NCBI GenBank assembly: GCA_937959115.1
Contig: CALGAW010000007.1
Location: 98,240 to 162,239 of the forward strand
Length of the DNA stretch: 64,000 nucleotides
Direction: 5' to 3'
Origin: an uncultured Saprospiraceae bacterium
Lineage (GTDB): Bacteria; Bacteroidota; Bacteroidia; Chitinophagales; Saprospiraceae
Shown here: positions 26,502 to 35,433 of the stretch, piece after piece
Layout of the letters: every line of letters starts with the position of its first letter
How positions within the stretch are numbered: position 1 is the stretch's first letter
Program-made: the position numbers and the translations under genes
The notes under the pieces: model-generated
Told to the model about the DNA's origin: nothing
The model's database searches: none
Seen by the model: the letters and a program-made list of their open reading frames with translations, nothing else

Positions 26502-26749
26502 AATTTTCTAATTAAGTGATTAAGTAATTAATAACCACAATTTAGAATAGCTGTCCACCCTAAGCAAGCAATTTTTAACAATTTCTATAATTTAGGAAAT
26601 ATTTTCTTAAAATTTTCCACTATTTCATTTTATTGAGTTGCATTTAAAAAATCACCATTAACAATTACACATAGGCAAGTTGTTCTCAATAAAGAAGTCA
26701 CCCATTAAATTGTACTTTTGTTCAATTAAATTTTTCAAATGAATAACAA

Positions 26750-27727
26750 ATGGACACAGATTTCAAGGACTATTTCCTAAAGGCTACTGGGGCTGACGCA
26801 TGCAGAGAGATTGAAGTCATTCAGTCTTTGTGGAGTGGTTATGGTAAAATTTCTCGTTATCAGTTAGAAGGCTCAGCGCAGAAGTCTGTTGTTGTTAAGT
26901 TTATTTCTTTAAATCAATCTAACGAACATCCAAGGGGTTGGAATACGGACAACTCTCATAATCGAAAGGTAAAATCTTACAAAATTGAAACACATTGGTA
27001 TGAAAAGTGGAATATACACTGCTCTGAAAATTGTAGGACGCCAAAATTTCTCGGTTCCTTTTCTAAAGGGGAAGAGCAATGGATTATTTTAGAAGATTTG
27101 AACGAACGTTTTCCACTACGAAAATATCAACTCGCACTTTCTCAGGTTAAGGTATGTTTGAAATGGCTAGCAAATTTCCATGCCACCTTTCTAGGAAAAA
27201 CACCTTCTGGTTTGTGGGAAGTTGGTACTTATTGGCATTTGGGTACTCGCCCTGATGAATTTAAAAAAATTGAACATTCTGTACTAAAATCAAAGGCTCA
27301 CATTATTGATAACCTCTTAAACCAGTGTACCTATCAAACGATTGTGCATGGAGATGCTAAGTTGGCTAATTTTTGTTTTTCAGCTGATGGGACCGAAGTT
27401 GCTGCAGTAGATTTTCAATATGTTGGCGGTGGTTGTGGGATGAAAGATGTTGCTTACTTCCTAGGTAGTTGCCTTTCTAGTAATGCATGCAAACAAAATC
27501 AAGAAGAACTATTGGATTTCTATTTTTCGGAACTTCAAAAGGCCATTCCTCCTTCTAAGGATGAATCTACTCCGTTTGATTTTGCGCCGTTGGAAGAGGA
27601 ATGGAGGTACCTATATCCTATTGCTTGTACAGATTTTACTAGATTTATGTTGGGCTGGATGCCTTCTCATCAAAAAGTAAATAGCTACCACCTTGATTTA
27701 ATGAATTTTGTTTTATCTAGCTTATAA
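26750..27727 (+). CDS. Aminoglycoside phosphotransferase/choline kinase-like protein
   Basis: The 325-residue protein has a protein-kinase-like fold: a Gly-containing N-terminal strand WSGYGKISRYQLEG, Lys in VVVKFISL, and ILEDLNERF in the hinge. The catalytic loop is IVHGDAKLANFCFS (Asp acting as base, Asn as metal ligand), then AAVDFQYVGGG, where DFQ takes the place of DFG. Members phosphorylate small alcohols, amines, sugars or antibiotics with ATP. The pattern HGDxxxxN...DFQ is close to the ecdysteroid-kinase-like (EcKinase) branch. The substrate is unknown. Its last 11 bases overlap the end of the opposing cytochrome b5 gene. Confidence 0.85.
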   Translation: MDTDFKDYFLKATGADACREIEVIQSLWSGYGKISRYQLEGSAQKSVVVKFISLNQSNEHPRGWNTDNSHNRKVKSYKIETHWYEKWNIHCSENCRTPKFLGSFSKGEEQWIILEDLNERFPLRKYQLALSQVKVCLKWLANFHATFLGKTPSGLWEVGTYWHLGTRPDEFKKIEHSVLKSKAHIIDNLLNQCTYQTIVHGDAKLANFCFSADGTEVAAVDFQYVGGGCGMKDVAYFLGSCLSSNACKQNQEELLDFYFSELQKAIPPSKDESTPFDFAPLEEEWRYLYPIACTDFTRFMLGWMPSHQKVNSYHLDLMNFVLSSL

Positions 27728-28511
27728 AATGACGCTTGGTTAAAGCTACTAGATGTTGCTCACTGTTTAACTGCCGTTGTTGATCTAATGGAGTGTTTTT
27801 ATCAAAATATTGTTCCCAAAGATCATTCATATTTATGAGCTCTTCCTTTAATTCTTGGAGTAACACCTTACAATCTATCAATCGCTGAAATATAACGCCA
27901 GATGACTCGATTTGTATTGTTTCCTTCCGTTGATCATAAATTTGAAGCCTCCGTTCAACTTTTTCTGCAATTAATTTTAGATCGTTCGTCAACGAATTAT
28001 CCTTTATACATTCCTTTAGTTTGGAGAGGAGCACTAGGATATATTCTCTTTCAAATCGGACCAACAAATCAGACATCAACCTCAAGTTTATCGGACTTAC
28101 AGTGTCATTTGTATCTACATCAGGAATTAGATCTTTGTTTCGGGTTGATATATCAAGTGTAAAAGCATTCAACATCTCCGTGCAAAGCGAAAGTGTCATT
28201 GACCATTTAATATACCTACTTTGATCTTCTTTATTGGCAAACTCAGGTATTACAAATTCGCCTATTCTATACCGTTTCATCATCAAAAGAACGGTTTTAT
28301 CTAAGTCATGTCCTACTTTTAGAAACTCTTTCGTTGCATCCATACCAACATGCATTTCTAGAATCACATTGCCTCCTGGGTGTCTTGACATAAATTTTGT
28401 TAGGTCATAAACTTGATGGTCTATTGCCATCCAATAACCATTTTCTATGTTTGTATACCGTGCTACTTGAGATAAAAAGTAGGTTTGAGCTGCACCTTCT
28501 GTAGTATTCAT
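27717..28511 (-). CDS. Cytochrome b5-domain protein
   Basis: Start set at the ATG at 28511, one base after the stop of the upstream dioxygenase, giving 264 residues; an upstream ATG at 28550 would overlap that gene. Residues about 11-85 are a cytochrome b5 haem domain: YWMAIDHQVYDLTKFMSRHPGG with axial ligand H44, and KEFLKVGHDL with the second ligand H68. Residues 90-264 are helical, rich in Leu, Lys and Glu, and unlike anything I recognise. No membrane anchor is seen, so it should be soluble. The tight coupling to an indoleamine dioxygenase-like gene suggests that it is an electron donor or partner of that haem enzyme. Confidence 0.85.
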   Translation of the reverse strand: MNTTEGAAQTYFLSQVARYTNIENGYWMAIDHQVYDLTKFMSRHPGGNVILEMHVGMDATKEFLKVGHDLDKTVLLMMKRYRIGEFVIPEFANKEDQSRYIKWSMTLSLCTEMLNAFTLDISTRNKDLIPDVDTNDTVSPINLRLMSDLLVRFEREYILVLLSKLKECIKDNSLTNDLKLIAEKVERRLQIYDQRKETIQIESSGVIFQRLIDCKVLLQELKEELINMNDLWEQYFDKNTPLDQQRQLNSEQHLVALTKRHFIS

Positions 28512-28512
28512 T

Positions 28513-29772
28513 TTATGCTTTCGACTTATGACCTGAAAATGGGCAACCACTGATTTGTACGTTCCTGCGTTCTGACTTTGACTCGTCTAAGGCATCGTCT
28601 ACCTCTTCCCATGTTCTGTCGTCAAATGCGCCTGAAAACCCGCCAATGGTAACATCTCGACCTACTTTAAAGGCGGTTTGTAAATAAGAGTAGACTTTCC
28701 TCTTGTGTACTTCTAAAAATCCACCGCTACCTGAATAAGCGGTTAGGACGTTAGCATATGCTTCTGTAAGGGACGGGTTTTGTGCCTTCTCAACATACTC
28801 CTTAAATGAGAATTTGCTAATGAGCGATAACAAACCTCTCCAATGTATGGGATACCATTTTCTAATAAGTAATGCCTCTTTGCCTAGCTCTGAGGAATAC
28901 GCATGTCGCTCTAGAAAGGTATCTAGTAAATGGAACATAGGAGAAGAGGTTCCGCTTGGTCCCTGAACACCTTCTTCAATCGGCACTGCAAATGGGGCAA
29001 CTGTTTTTGCCCAAACCACAGGATCTACATAGGTTTTGCTATTGACATTCGGGTTAATTTTCGGGAATATCCGATACGTAATTTCTGTTAGGCATTTAGT
29101 GATGTTGCCAAGACTTACTTCAATAGCAGTATGATCTTCAATCAGAATAGCATCGTGAATCTGAGTGATCGCTTGAAGAATAGCAGTTGCTTTGTGCAAA
29201 ATTTCGGTTTGAACTAAGTAAAAAACACGTTCTTCCTGATTCCCGATGATTGGGATCAACAAATCAAGGTTTTCTACTTCAAACTTTTTGCTCGGTTCGA
29301 GTAATCTATAATTGTATACTATCAGATCTATGTAGGACATGAATGGCGCTGGTCGTCCAAGCCGATCACTAATTATTTTCCAGGAACGGGTAATGTTTTC
29401 CGGCACTTTTGCGTCATCAGATGCGCCCGATCTTACAAATGAATGTGCTAGGAAGCTTAGGATCAATGAGGCTCTCAACAAATATTTATCTTCAAGGAGT
29501 GCTGCCTCTGCGGACAAATCTGGCAGCTGGTTGATGGCTGTATGTATCTCTTGTTGCTTATATAGCAATGGGAGTTTAGCTGCAATTTCATCCCAAGGAC
29601 TAAACGCTGGAGGTAGGGCATCTATTGGGGTATTTTGAGGCATAAATCCAGAAGAGCGCGAGAGAAATCCGAGATTCTCATGGCGTAATTTTGTATTTAA
29701 CTCTTCAACATTCTTAAGAAATAAGGTGAGTTCGGATTCTTTTATGTTTATTAGTACTTCTTGTTTTTCCAC
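28513..29772 (-). CDS. Indoleamine 2,3-dioxygenase-like haem protein
   Basis: The 419-residue protein is all-helical. It resembles the IDO family: RPAPFMSYIDLIVYNYRL in the middle, then GPSGTSSPMFHLLDTFL matching the family's substrate-loop region, then LTEAYANVLTAYSGSGGFLEVHKRKVYSYLQTAF, quoted here as separate family blocks, where H356 is the likely proximal haem ligand. After it come DVTIGGFSGAF and a conserved acidic end. IDO enzymes open the indole ring of tryptophan to N-formylkynurenine using O2. Other kynurenine-pathway genes are absent here. The C-terminal SGCPFSGHKSKA carries an extra Cys. It is the first gene of a pair with a cytochrome b5 protein. Confidence 0.8.
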   Translation of the reverse strand: MEKQEVLINIKESELTLFLKNVEELNTKLRHENLGFLSRSSGFMPQNTPIDALPPAFSPWDEIAAKLPLLYKQQEIHTAINQLPDLSAEAALLEDKYLLRASLILSFLAHSFVRSGASDDAKVPENITRSWKIISDRLGRPAPFMSYIDLIVYNYRLLEPSKKFEVENLDLLIPIIGNQEERVFYLVQTEILHKATAILQAITQIHDAILIEDHTAIEVSLGNITKCLTEITYRIFPKINPNVNSKTYVDPVVWAKTVAPFAVPIEEGVQGPSGTSSPMFHLLDTFLERHAYSSELGKEALLIRKWYPIHWRGLLSLISKFSFKEYVEKAQNPSLTEAYANVLTAYSGSGGFLEVHKRKVYSYLQTAFKVGRDVTIGGFSGAFDDRTWEEVDDALDESKSERRNVQISGCPFSGHKSKA

Positions 29773-30163
29773 ATTCTAAGGTTTATATTTTTCATTTTGG
29801 GCGGCATAGTCCTGTAATTTGACAAAGTAGAAGCTATTATCAATAAGACTCATCTTTATATACAAAGGTATTAGTTTTGTCTCATATATTCTTCTTTTAC
29901 AACAATTTAAATAGTATTTTTTTCAGCCGTCGAATTCATTCAGGTAAACTGAATGGTTTCATACTTAAGTTCTTATCCTGTTCATCTCATTTTTATATAA
30001 TTTGTTACACAATTCTAAAATTACATAGTATTCATGGTCTGTATATAAGAATAGACATCATGTTTGGACTTTAGAAGGAAATAAAGAGAAACTATTTGTT
30101 TAATATAAAACGAATGTATAGATTTGATATGATTTTATTCACTGTCTGCATCAAGAAGCAATC
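29773..30163. other. Divergent intergenic region with candidate promoter
   Basis: Separates the dioxygenase gene (minus) from the DsbA-like gene (plus). CAAAGGTA at 29863-29870 reads TACCTTTG on the minus strand, a match to TAnnTTTG, about 90 bases before the dioxygenase start. A 65-codon frame at 29877-30074 looks like noise. No terminator or RNA gene was seen. Confidence 0.4.
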
Positions 30164-30994
30164 ATGAAGATTTTTTTACCGATCATTATTGGACTTTTTT
30201 CAATTGCTATTTCAAGTTGTAATTCATCAGAAAGGATAGACATAGATGGACAGAAAAAGAATGCAATTCAATGCGATCACAATGCAGCAATGTGCACGCA
30301 TGGTCCAGGCGCTCATCATAAAACCACCAGTAAAATGTTAAACGATACCACCTCAAAAGTCAAATTAATTTATTATTACGATGCCCTTTGTGGATGGTGC
30401 TATGGCTTTAGTCCAGTGATGTCCCAAATTGAAAAGACGTACGGCGACCAAGTAGACATTGAGGTGATTAGTGGTGGTCTTTTTATTGGTAATCGGGCAG
30501 GCAGAGTGAATGATGTCGCTCCACACATTAAACAAGGCGCGTACAAGAGCGTGGAATCAAGGACAGGAGTCAAATTTGGAGATGTATTTTTGAAGGACGT
30601 TTTTGGTGAAGGGAACATGATACTAAACTCTCTACCGGCAACGATCGCGCTATGTATTGTCAAAGAAGAACAGCCCAAGGACGCCGTTAAATTTGCAGGA
30701 ATGCTGTTAGCTGCGGTGTATTCAGATGGGCTAAATCCTATTGACTTGGATGGTTTAGCTGATTATGCTGCTAAGCTTGGGTTTGACAAAGCATCCTTTA
30801 AGCATAAACTAAGCGATGAGAAATACTTGAAGGTCGTCGAACAAGAACATCAATTATTTAGAAGTAGCCCGCATAGTGGAATGCCAGCAGTCGTTATTGA
30901 GAAGGATGGTCAACAATATCCTCTCGCAAAGGGATTTACAACGTTTGAACAGCTGAAGTCTAGATTGGAACCACATTTGGTAGGTGTTCGATAA
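30164..30994 (+). CDS. DsbA family thiol-disulfide lipoprotein
   Basis: The 276-residue protein has a signal sequence and lipobox ending AISSC (Cys19). Residues about 37-52 are unusually rich in Cys and His (CDHNAAMCTHGPGAHH) and could bind metal. The DsbA/FrnE-like domain follows: YYYDALCGWCYGFSP with the active-site C76-G-W-C79, a helical insert (about 120-210), and the cis-Pro loop SGMPAVVI near residue 242. Related enzymes make or shuffle disulfides, or reduce them, outside the cytoplasm. The lipid anchor would hold it to a membrane. Single gene. Confidence 0.88.
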   Translation: MKIFLPIIIGLFSIAISSCNSSERIDIDGQKKNAIQCDHNAAMCTHGPGAHHKTTSKMLNDTTSKVKLIYYYDALCGWCYGFSPVMSQIEKTYGDQVDIEVISGGLFIGNRAGRVNDVAPHIKQGAYKSVESRTGVKFGDVFLKDVFGEGNMILNSLPATIALCIVKEEQPKDAVKFAGMLLAAVYSDGLNPIDLDGLADYAAKLGFDKASFKHKLSDEKYLKVVEQEHQLFRSSPHSGMPAVVIEKDGQQYPLAKGFTTFEQLKSRLEPHLVGVR

Positions 30995-31096
30995 CTTGTT
31001 GATTTTGCAAGACACATAACTTTAAATTAACTAGGATCTATTTTTCAAAATCTGCCTTTTTCGGGATAAATTTAATCATTGCACATCAATAATTAA

Positions 31097-31567
31097 TTAA
31101 CCCTCTACGTTTGGTCGGTACTTCAATTGTAATCCATGCAAGAAATTCCGTAAAAACTGATCTTCGCAGTCCCTATATTGATTTTGGGTTGGTTTCCGAA
31201 AAATTGCACTGATTTCATGCTTACTGACCTTTCGACCAACCTGTTCAAGGGTTTCTATGATATCGGTGTCTTTATAATTGAGGGCGATTTTTAGTTTTCT
31301 GAAGACAATGTTGTTGTTCAGTCGCTTTTCAGGGGTGGGCTGTGGGCCTTCTCTCTTGCCTCTTTTTAGATTTATAAACCCATTCAAGAACGTGGCAAAT
31401 TCGGAATCAGAAATCAACTCATAGTCTTCATGATCATCGTGCTTGAGCCAATCTGTGACTTCTGACCTTGTGACTTCTTTTTCTGCTTGAGCAAAGATAT
31501 CAATCATTTGAGCATCATCTAGATCAAAAATATACCTGAGTTGACGCAAAATAACATTGTTTTTCAT
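31097..31567 (-). CDS. YehS-like DUF1456 family protein
   Basis: The 156-residue protein contains two copies of a helical unit, each beginning N(N)xxxRxLxxxxxxxDxxxI (NNVILRQLRYIFDLDDAQMI and NNIVFRKLKIALNYKDTDII) and each followed by a VTRSEVTDWLK- or VSKHEISAIFR-like segment. This internal duplication and length match DUF1456 (E. coli YehS), a widespread cytoplasmic family of unknown biochemical role. No linked gene suggests a function here. Confidence 0.88.
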   Translation of the reverse strand: MKNNVILRQLRYIFDLDDAQMIDIFAQAEKEVTRSEVTDWLKHDDHEDYELISDSEFATFLNGFINLKRGKREGPQPTPEKRLNNNIVFRKLKIALNYKDTDIIETLEQVGRKVSKHEISAIFRKPTQNQYRDCEDQFLRNFLHGLQLKYRPNVEG

Positions 31568-31657
31568 AAGGTACTTTTCTTTGAACTGTAAAGGTAGTAG
31601 AATTTAGTCATCTTACTAGTCAATTGCAGCTCTAGGAAGAAGAGTGATGAAATGTTA

Positions 31658-31981
31658 CTACTTATTCAATATTTTATCCGCAATTTCTTGAGCGTCTGTA
31701 GAATATTTGCCATCTCCTTTTAGCTTCCATTCGCCCGTCTTTTCTATGTAATATCGTACAGTTTTCTCTACAACTTCTTCATAACCGCCATAGGACAACA
31801 ACATACTTTCTACTTCTTCCATATAAGCTTCCTTGCTTAATTTATCCGCTTGAACCAAATCCCATTGCCGGTTAATCCGCTTAGCTTTCTCTTTATACAT
31901 GGGGCTTTTTGTCTTATAAGCCATTAGGAAAAGCGAAAGCGCTTTAGCTTCTGGTGTAGGTTTTTCTGCGTTTTTTTTCAT
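31658..31981 (-). CDS. Small helical protein of unknown function
   Basis: The 107-residue protein is Lys-rich and helical (TPEAKALSLFLMAYKTKSP, YMEEVESMLLSYGGYEEVVE) with no signal peptide. It lies on the same strand as the oxygenase-WD40 gene, 106 bp downstream of it, and upstream of the YehS-like gene. No family recognised. Confidence 0.6.
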   Translation of the reverse strand: MKKNAEKPTPEAKALSLFLMAYKTKSPMYKEKAKRINRQWDLVQADKLSKEAYMEEVESMLLSYGGYEEVVEKTVRYYIEKTGEWKLKGDGKYSTDAQEIADKILNK

Positions 31982-32087
31982 AGTGATTGATTGTCTATTG
32001 TTATGATAGGCTAATGTAATTTTAATAATGTTGTAAAAAAAATTTGATGGTGTTTTAATTGTGAATGTTCAATAATCAATTCAGCAT

Positions 32088-33560
32088 CTAACAAGGTTTT
32101 CTATTTTTTATAATCTCTCCATCATAAGAAACAGTAATCACGAAATCGTCTTGCAATGCGATGTCTTGAACAAAGTTCTTATGCTTATGTGTGGTGATTA
32201 AATCAAAGGTCTCTTTATCCCAGATCTTCAATTTATTGTCTTCACCAGCAGAAAACAAAAACGCCTGGTCAATTGCTAGACGGCGGATGATGCCATCATG
32301 ACACTTTTTCTTAGTCAACTCTATTATGCTTGCATCCATTTTGTTAAACCTCAACTGTATGATTGTGCCGTCTAACCTTCCTAGTAGGATAATATCGTCA
32401 TTGACTACAATGGAGTTGATCGGAATAACACCTTTCCAGATCGTTGTTTCTTTGTCCTTATTGTGTTCCCAAATTTTCAGTGCACCATCTTCACCAATTG
32501 TTGCAAAATAGGTGGAATCGATCTTAGCAATGCCCCAAATCCATTCATCATGTGCATTGAATTTGCGAATCAAAGTTCCGTCAATTCTGATTTGATTCAA
32601 AACACCATCTGCACCTCCTGACAAGAAGGTATCATCATCAATCTTACATAAACATAAAACAGCACCTTCATGATAGTCCAAACTCTTTACAAATTGGAAC
32701 TGGGTCCTTTCCGTCCTAGTCCAAATCTTTATTGACATGTCTCTTGAGGCACTTATGATTGTTTGTTCGTCAAAAGCAATCACGCTTATGATTGAGTTTG
32801 CATGTCCGGTAAGCTCAGCAACTTTACGTCCTTCCTTTGACCAGATCTTTATTTTCTTATCTCGTCCACTTGTAATCAGATTATCATTAAGCATTGTTGC
32901 CGTCCAGATATATCCAAGGTGCCCTTCACGGCAAAACCCATCCCTGCCCTTGCTTATTCCATCGATTTTCTCATAGACAATATCACTTCTTAGAATGTAC
33001 TTTTCGCCGTTTAACACCAACTCTCCAGAATGCCATAGATTGTGATCAAAAATCATTAGATCTCCTTTTTCTGGGACATAGTTTGCAATAACAGAATCAT
33101 CTTCTTTTGAATTGAAAAAGAGTGTTCGTCCTCCGTCAAAATCCTCACTCCCATTTAGATAAATCATAAACGTAAGCTTTGATTGTTTTACCTCAGAATC
33201 GTAGTGAACACCATCTAAATGCTTGTTAAAGTATTGGTTAGGCAAGTATCTGCAGATTCTCATTCTTGCATTAATACCAAACAACTTCCATGTACCAGAT
33301 TCACGCTTACTAATTCCTTCAATCTTAATTTTTTCGGGAATATAATTGCGGATTTCTTCAAACAACTGAGTTGAGAGGCTGTTACTTTCCAATAATTGTC
33401 TTTCGTTGTTCCTGTATGACGTTGGATAATGCGTCTTCGCTTTCTTAAATGTTGCTTTTTTCTGGGCAATCAATTCATCACAAAAGTCTATACCAAATGC
33501 TCCCTTTATCAAGAGACAACACGCCTGGCTACTAGGCAATAGATTAATGACTTCTTTCAT
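32088..33560 (-). CDS. 2-oxoglutarate/Fe(II) oxygenase fused to WD40 repeats
   Basis: The 490-residue protein has two parts. Residues 1-200 are a prolyl-4-hydroxylase-type double-stranded beta-helix with the full iron triad (H114-L-D116 in NKHLDG and H177 in LWHSGE) and R191 in ILRSD for 2-oxoglutarate. Residues about 205-490 are six to seven WD40-like repeats (IKIWSKEGRKVAEL, IKIWTRTERTQ, LKIWEHNKDKE, LKIWDKETFD). There is no signal peptide, so it acts in the cytoplasm. Oxygenases of this type hydroxylate proteins or other substrates, and the propeller would be a natural docking platform. I know of no well-studied protein with this exact arrangement. Confidence 0.9.
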   Translation of the reverse strand: MKEVINLLPSSQACCLLIKGAFGIDFCDELIAQKKATFKKAKTHYPTSYRNNERQLLESNSLSTQLFEEIRNYIPEKIKIEGISKRESGTWKLFGINARMRICRYLPNQYFNKHLDGVHYDSEVKQSKLTFMIYLNGSEDFDGGRTLFFNSKEDDSVIANYVPEKGDLMIFDHNLWHSGELVLNGEKYILRSDIVYEKIDGISKGRDGFCREGHLGYIWTATMLNDNLITSGRDKKIKIWSKEGRKVAELTGHANSIISVIAFDEQTIISASRDMSIKIWTRTERTQFQFVKSLDYHEGAVLCLCKIDDDTFLSGGADGVLNQIRIDGTLIRKFNAHDEWIWGIAKIDSTYFATIGEDGALKIWEHNKDKETTIWKGVIPINSIVVNDDIILLGRLDGTIIQLRFNKMDASIIELTKKKCHDGIIRRLAIDQAFLFSAGEDNKLKIWDKETFDLITTHKHKNFVQDIALQDDFVITVSYDGEIIKNRKPC

Positions 33561-33873
33561 TTTTAGTGTAAGGTCAATTTTGGATGATAAAATACAAAAT
33601 AAATCTATTAGGTAAAAGTCCCATTCTGTTGTGTATAAAGAGTTAGTATGTATCTAGCGAAGTCTTGTAATTACGAGTAAACAATACCATAAATCCAAGG
33701 GCAGGCAAGAAATAAACTAAAAAAATATTTAATGAAGCGTTATCAAACTATTAAAGTTGAGATTAGGCAATAGAGTGGGTTGTTTTTGTTGTAGATTTAG
33801 ACATCGCTAAATGGTTACCAAAATTTCTAGGAGAAAAAATTGATATCCAGTAAAAATCGATTTAATTTAGAAT
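33561..33873. other. Divergent intergenic region
   Basis: AT-rich spacer between the oxygenase-WD40 gene and the ankyrin gene, expected to hold both promoters. No convincing box, hairpin or repeat was seen. Confidence 0.35.
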
Positions 33874-34377
33874 ATGGGTAAAGGAGAAAAACCATACTAC
33901 GCACATCAAGATTTGAATAATCTCCAACATTTAATTGAAACAGACCGATTTAACGAGGTTAAAGACATTGTTAACCATCATGGTATCAATGCAGTTGATG
34001 GTGATAAACGAACTGCCTTATTTTGGGCCTCCTGCCTAGGAAAAATTGAACTTTTAGATTGGTTACTATTAAACGGTGCCGATGTGAACCTTCAAGATAG
34101 ATTAGGGCTCACTTGTCTTCACTTTTGTGCACAAGAACATCAACAAGAAGCCGCCAAGCTATTGCTAAAGAATAATGCGGATACGAACATATTAAACAAT
34201 CAAGGAAATTCTCCCTTATGGACTGCAATACTTCATTCAAAAAACAATTTTGACCTAGTACATCTCCTTGTCATTCACGATTCAAACATGCACTATAAAA
34301 ATAATCAAGGAAAAAGTCCCAATGATTTGGCTATTTCAATGTACAAAAAGACTATTATTGAGTTGTTAATACAATAG
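33874..34377 (+). CDS. Ankyrin repeat protein
   Basis: The 167-residue cytoplasmic protein has about three full ankyrin repeats plus caps: DGDKRTALFWASCLGKIELLDWLL, LGLTCLHFCAQEHQQEAAKLLL and QGNSPLWTAILHSKNNFDLVHLL, given here as separate family units, each with the usual G-x-T/S-x-L-x-x-A pattern. Such proteins bind partner proteins. There is no signal peptide and no toxin domain. It is not clearly in an operon. Confidence 0.88.
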   Translation: MGKGEKPYYAHQDLNNLQHLIETDRFNEVKDIVNHHGINAVDGDKRTALFWASCLGKIELLDWLLLNGADVNLQDRLGLTCLHFCAQEHQQEAAKLLLKNNADTNILNNQGNSPLWTAILHSKNNFDLVHLLVIHDSNMHYKNNQGKSPNDLAISMYKKTIIELLIQ

Positions 34378-34521
34378 GTCAAATCTTATCTATAACCTCC
34401 ATCTTATCCTTCGATTTAGTTCTGCACTGAAAAATATTCAATCTTAACACAAGGATTTTCTATATTTAACAGAACTTAGAAAAAGTCAAAATTAGTTAAG
34501 TAGACTTAGAATAAACAAACT

Positions 34522-35226
34522 ATGGAAATTGTAATTTATATATACAATGGAATGACAATGCTTGACGCCATTGGCCCTTATGAGGTATTGAGGAATATCA
34601 AAGGAGCAAACATAAAATTTGTAGCAAAAAAGAAAGGAGAAATAGTAGCCGACAGCCAGTTTATTCATATAAATTCGAAATTTAGTATTTATGACATCAA
34701 AAAAGCCGATATCCTGTTAATCCCTGGTTCTACCATTGCGTTTATTCGGGAAATGAAAGACAAAGAATTACTAAATTGGTTAAAAGAGATCAATGAAACA
34801 ACACAAAAAACGGTAACCGTTTGCACAGGCTCTATCATTCTAGCAGCAACTGGCTTATTAGAAGGAAAGAAAGCAACATCGCACTGGAAACCAATAAATC
34901 TGCTTTCTGACTTTGGAGCAATACCAACTAGAGCTCGAATTGTAGAAGAAGGGAAATTCATATCAGGAGCAGGCGTATCAGCGGGAATAGACATGGCACT
35001 CTATTTAGTGAATCAACTAGAAGGAGAATTAGTGGCAAAAGCAGCTCAGCTAACCATAGAATATGATCCAACTCCAATGTTTCAATCTGGGAACTACTTA
35101 AATGCTGAAAAAGAGGTGATTAAATTGTCAGAGAAAACAATGGAACGTGATGCAAAAAAAGATTTTTCCCTCTGGGAAATCCTTAAAAATGCTAGGACAT
35201 TAATCAAGTTAAAGAAAAACGATTGA
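34522..35226 (+). CDS. DJ-1/PfpI family protein (isonitrile hydratase-like)
   Basis: The 234-residue protein shows the class I glutamine amidotransferase-like fold: acidic residue E21 in LDAIGPYEVL, the nucleophile elbow TVCTGSIIL with C101, and KATSHW near residue 121. The GxE...C...HW layout matches the branch with isonitrile hydratase and the N-terminal domain of GlxA-type regulators. No AraC DNA-binding domain is attached, so it is more likely an enzyme or stress protein. The substrate is unknown. Confidence 0.88.
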   Translation: MEIVIYIYNGMTMLDAIGPYEVLRNIKGANIKFVAKKKGEIVADSQFIHINSKFSIYDIKKADILLIPGSTIAFIREMKDKELLNWLKEINETTQKTVTVCTGSIILAATGLLEGKKATSHWKPINLLSDFGAIPTRARIVEEGKFISGAGVSAGIDMALYLVNQLEGELVAKAAQLTIEYDPTPMFQSGNYLNAEKEVIKLSEKTMERDAKKDFSLWEILKNARTLIKLKKND

Positions 35227-35433
35227 AGTTGAAAAAATTGATTCCCCTTCCTTTTAAAGAACTGTTTACACTGCAATTCAAACCAATAGAGAAGAATAAA
35301 CTCACCTGAACATATAACTGGGAATTTCAATTTATTTTTATTAAGTTTGATCCTATCATTCTTCCCCTTCCTATGCTTTTGTTTTAACGCAATATTGGTT
35401 GCGTTCAGTATTGAATTGACTAAACTATACGTT

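Noticed and set aside
29877..30074. 65-codon open frame upstream of the DsbA-like gene
   Set aside because: Phe/Ile-rich translation of AT-rich DNA; it overlaps the expected promoter region of two divergent genes.
35347..35433. N-terminal extension of paralogue 1
   Set aside because: Alignment with paralogue 2 (379 residues before the repeats in both) and the signal peptide favour the GTG at 35434.
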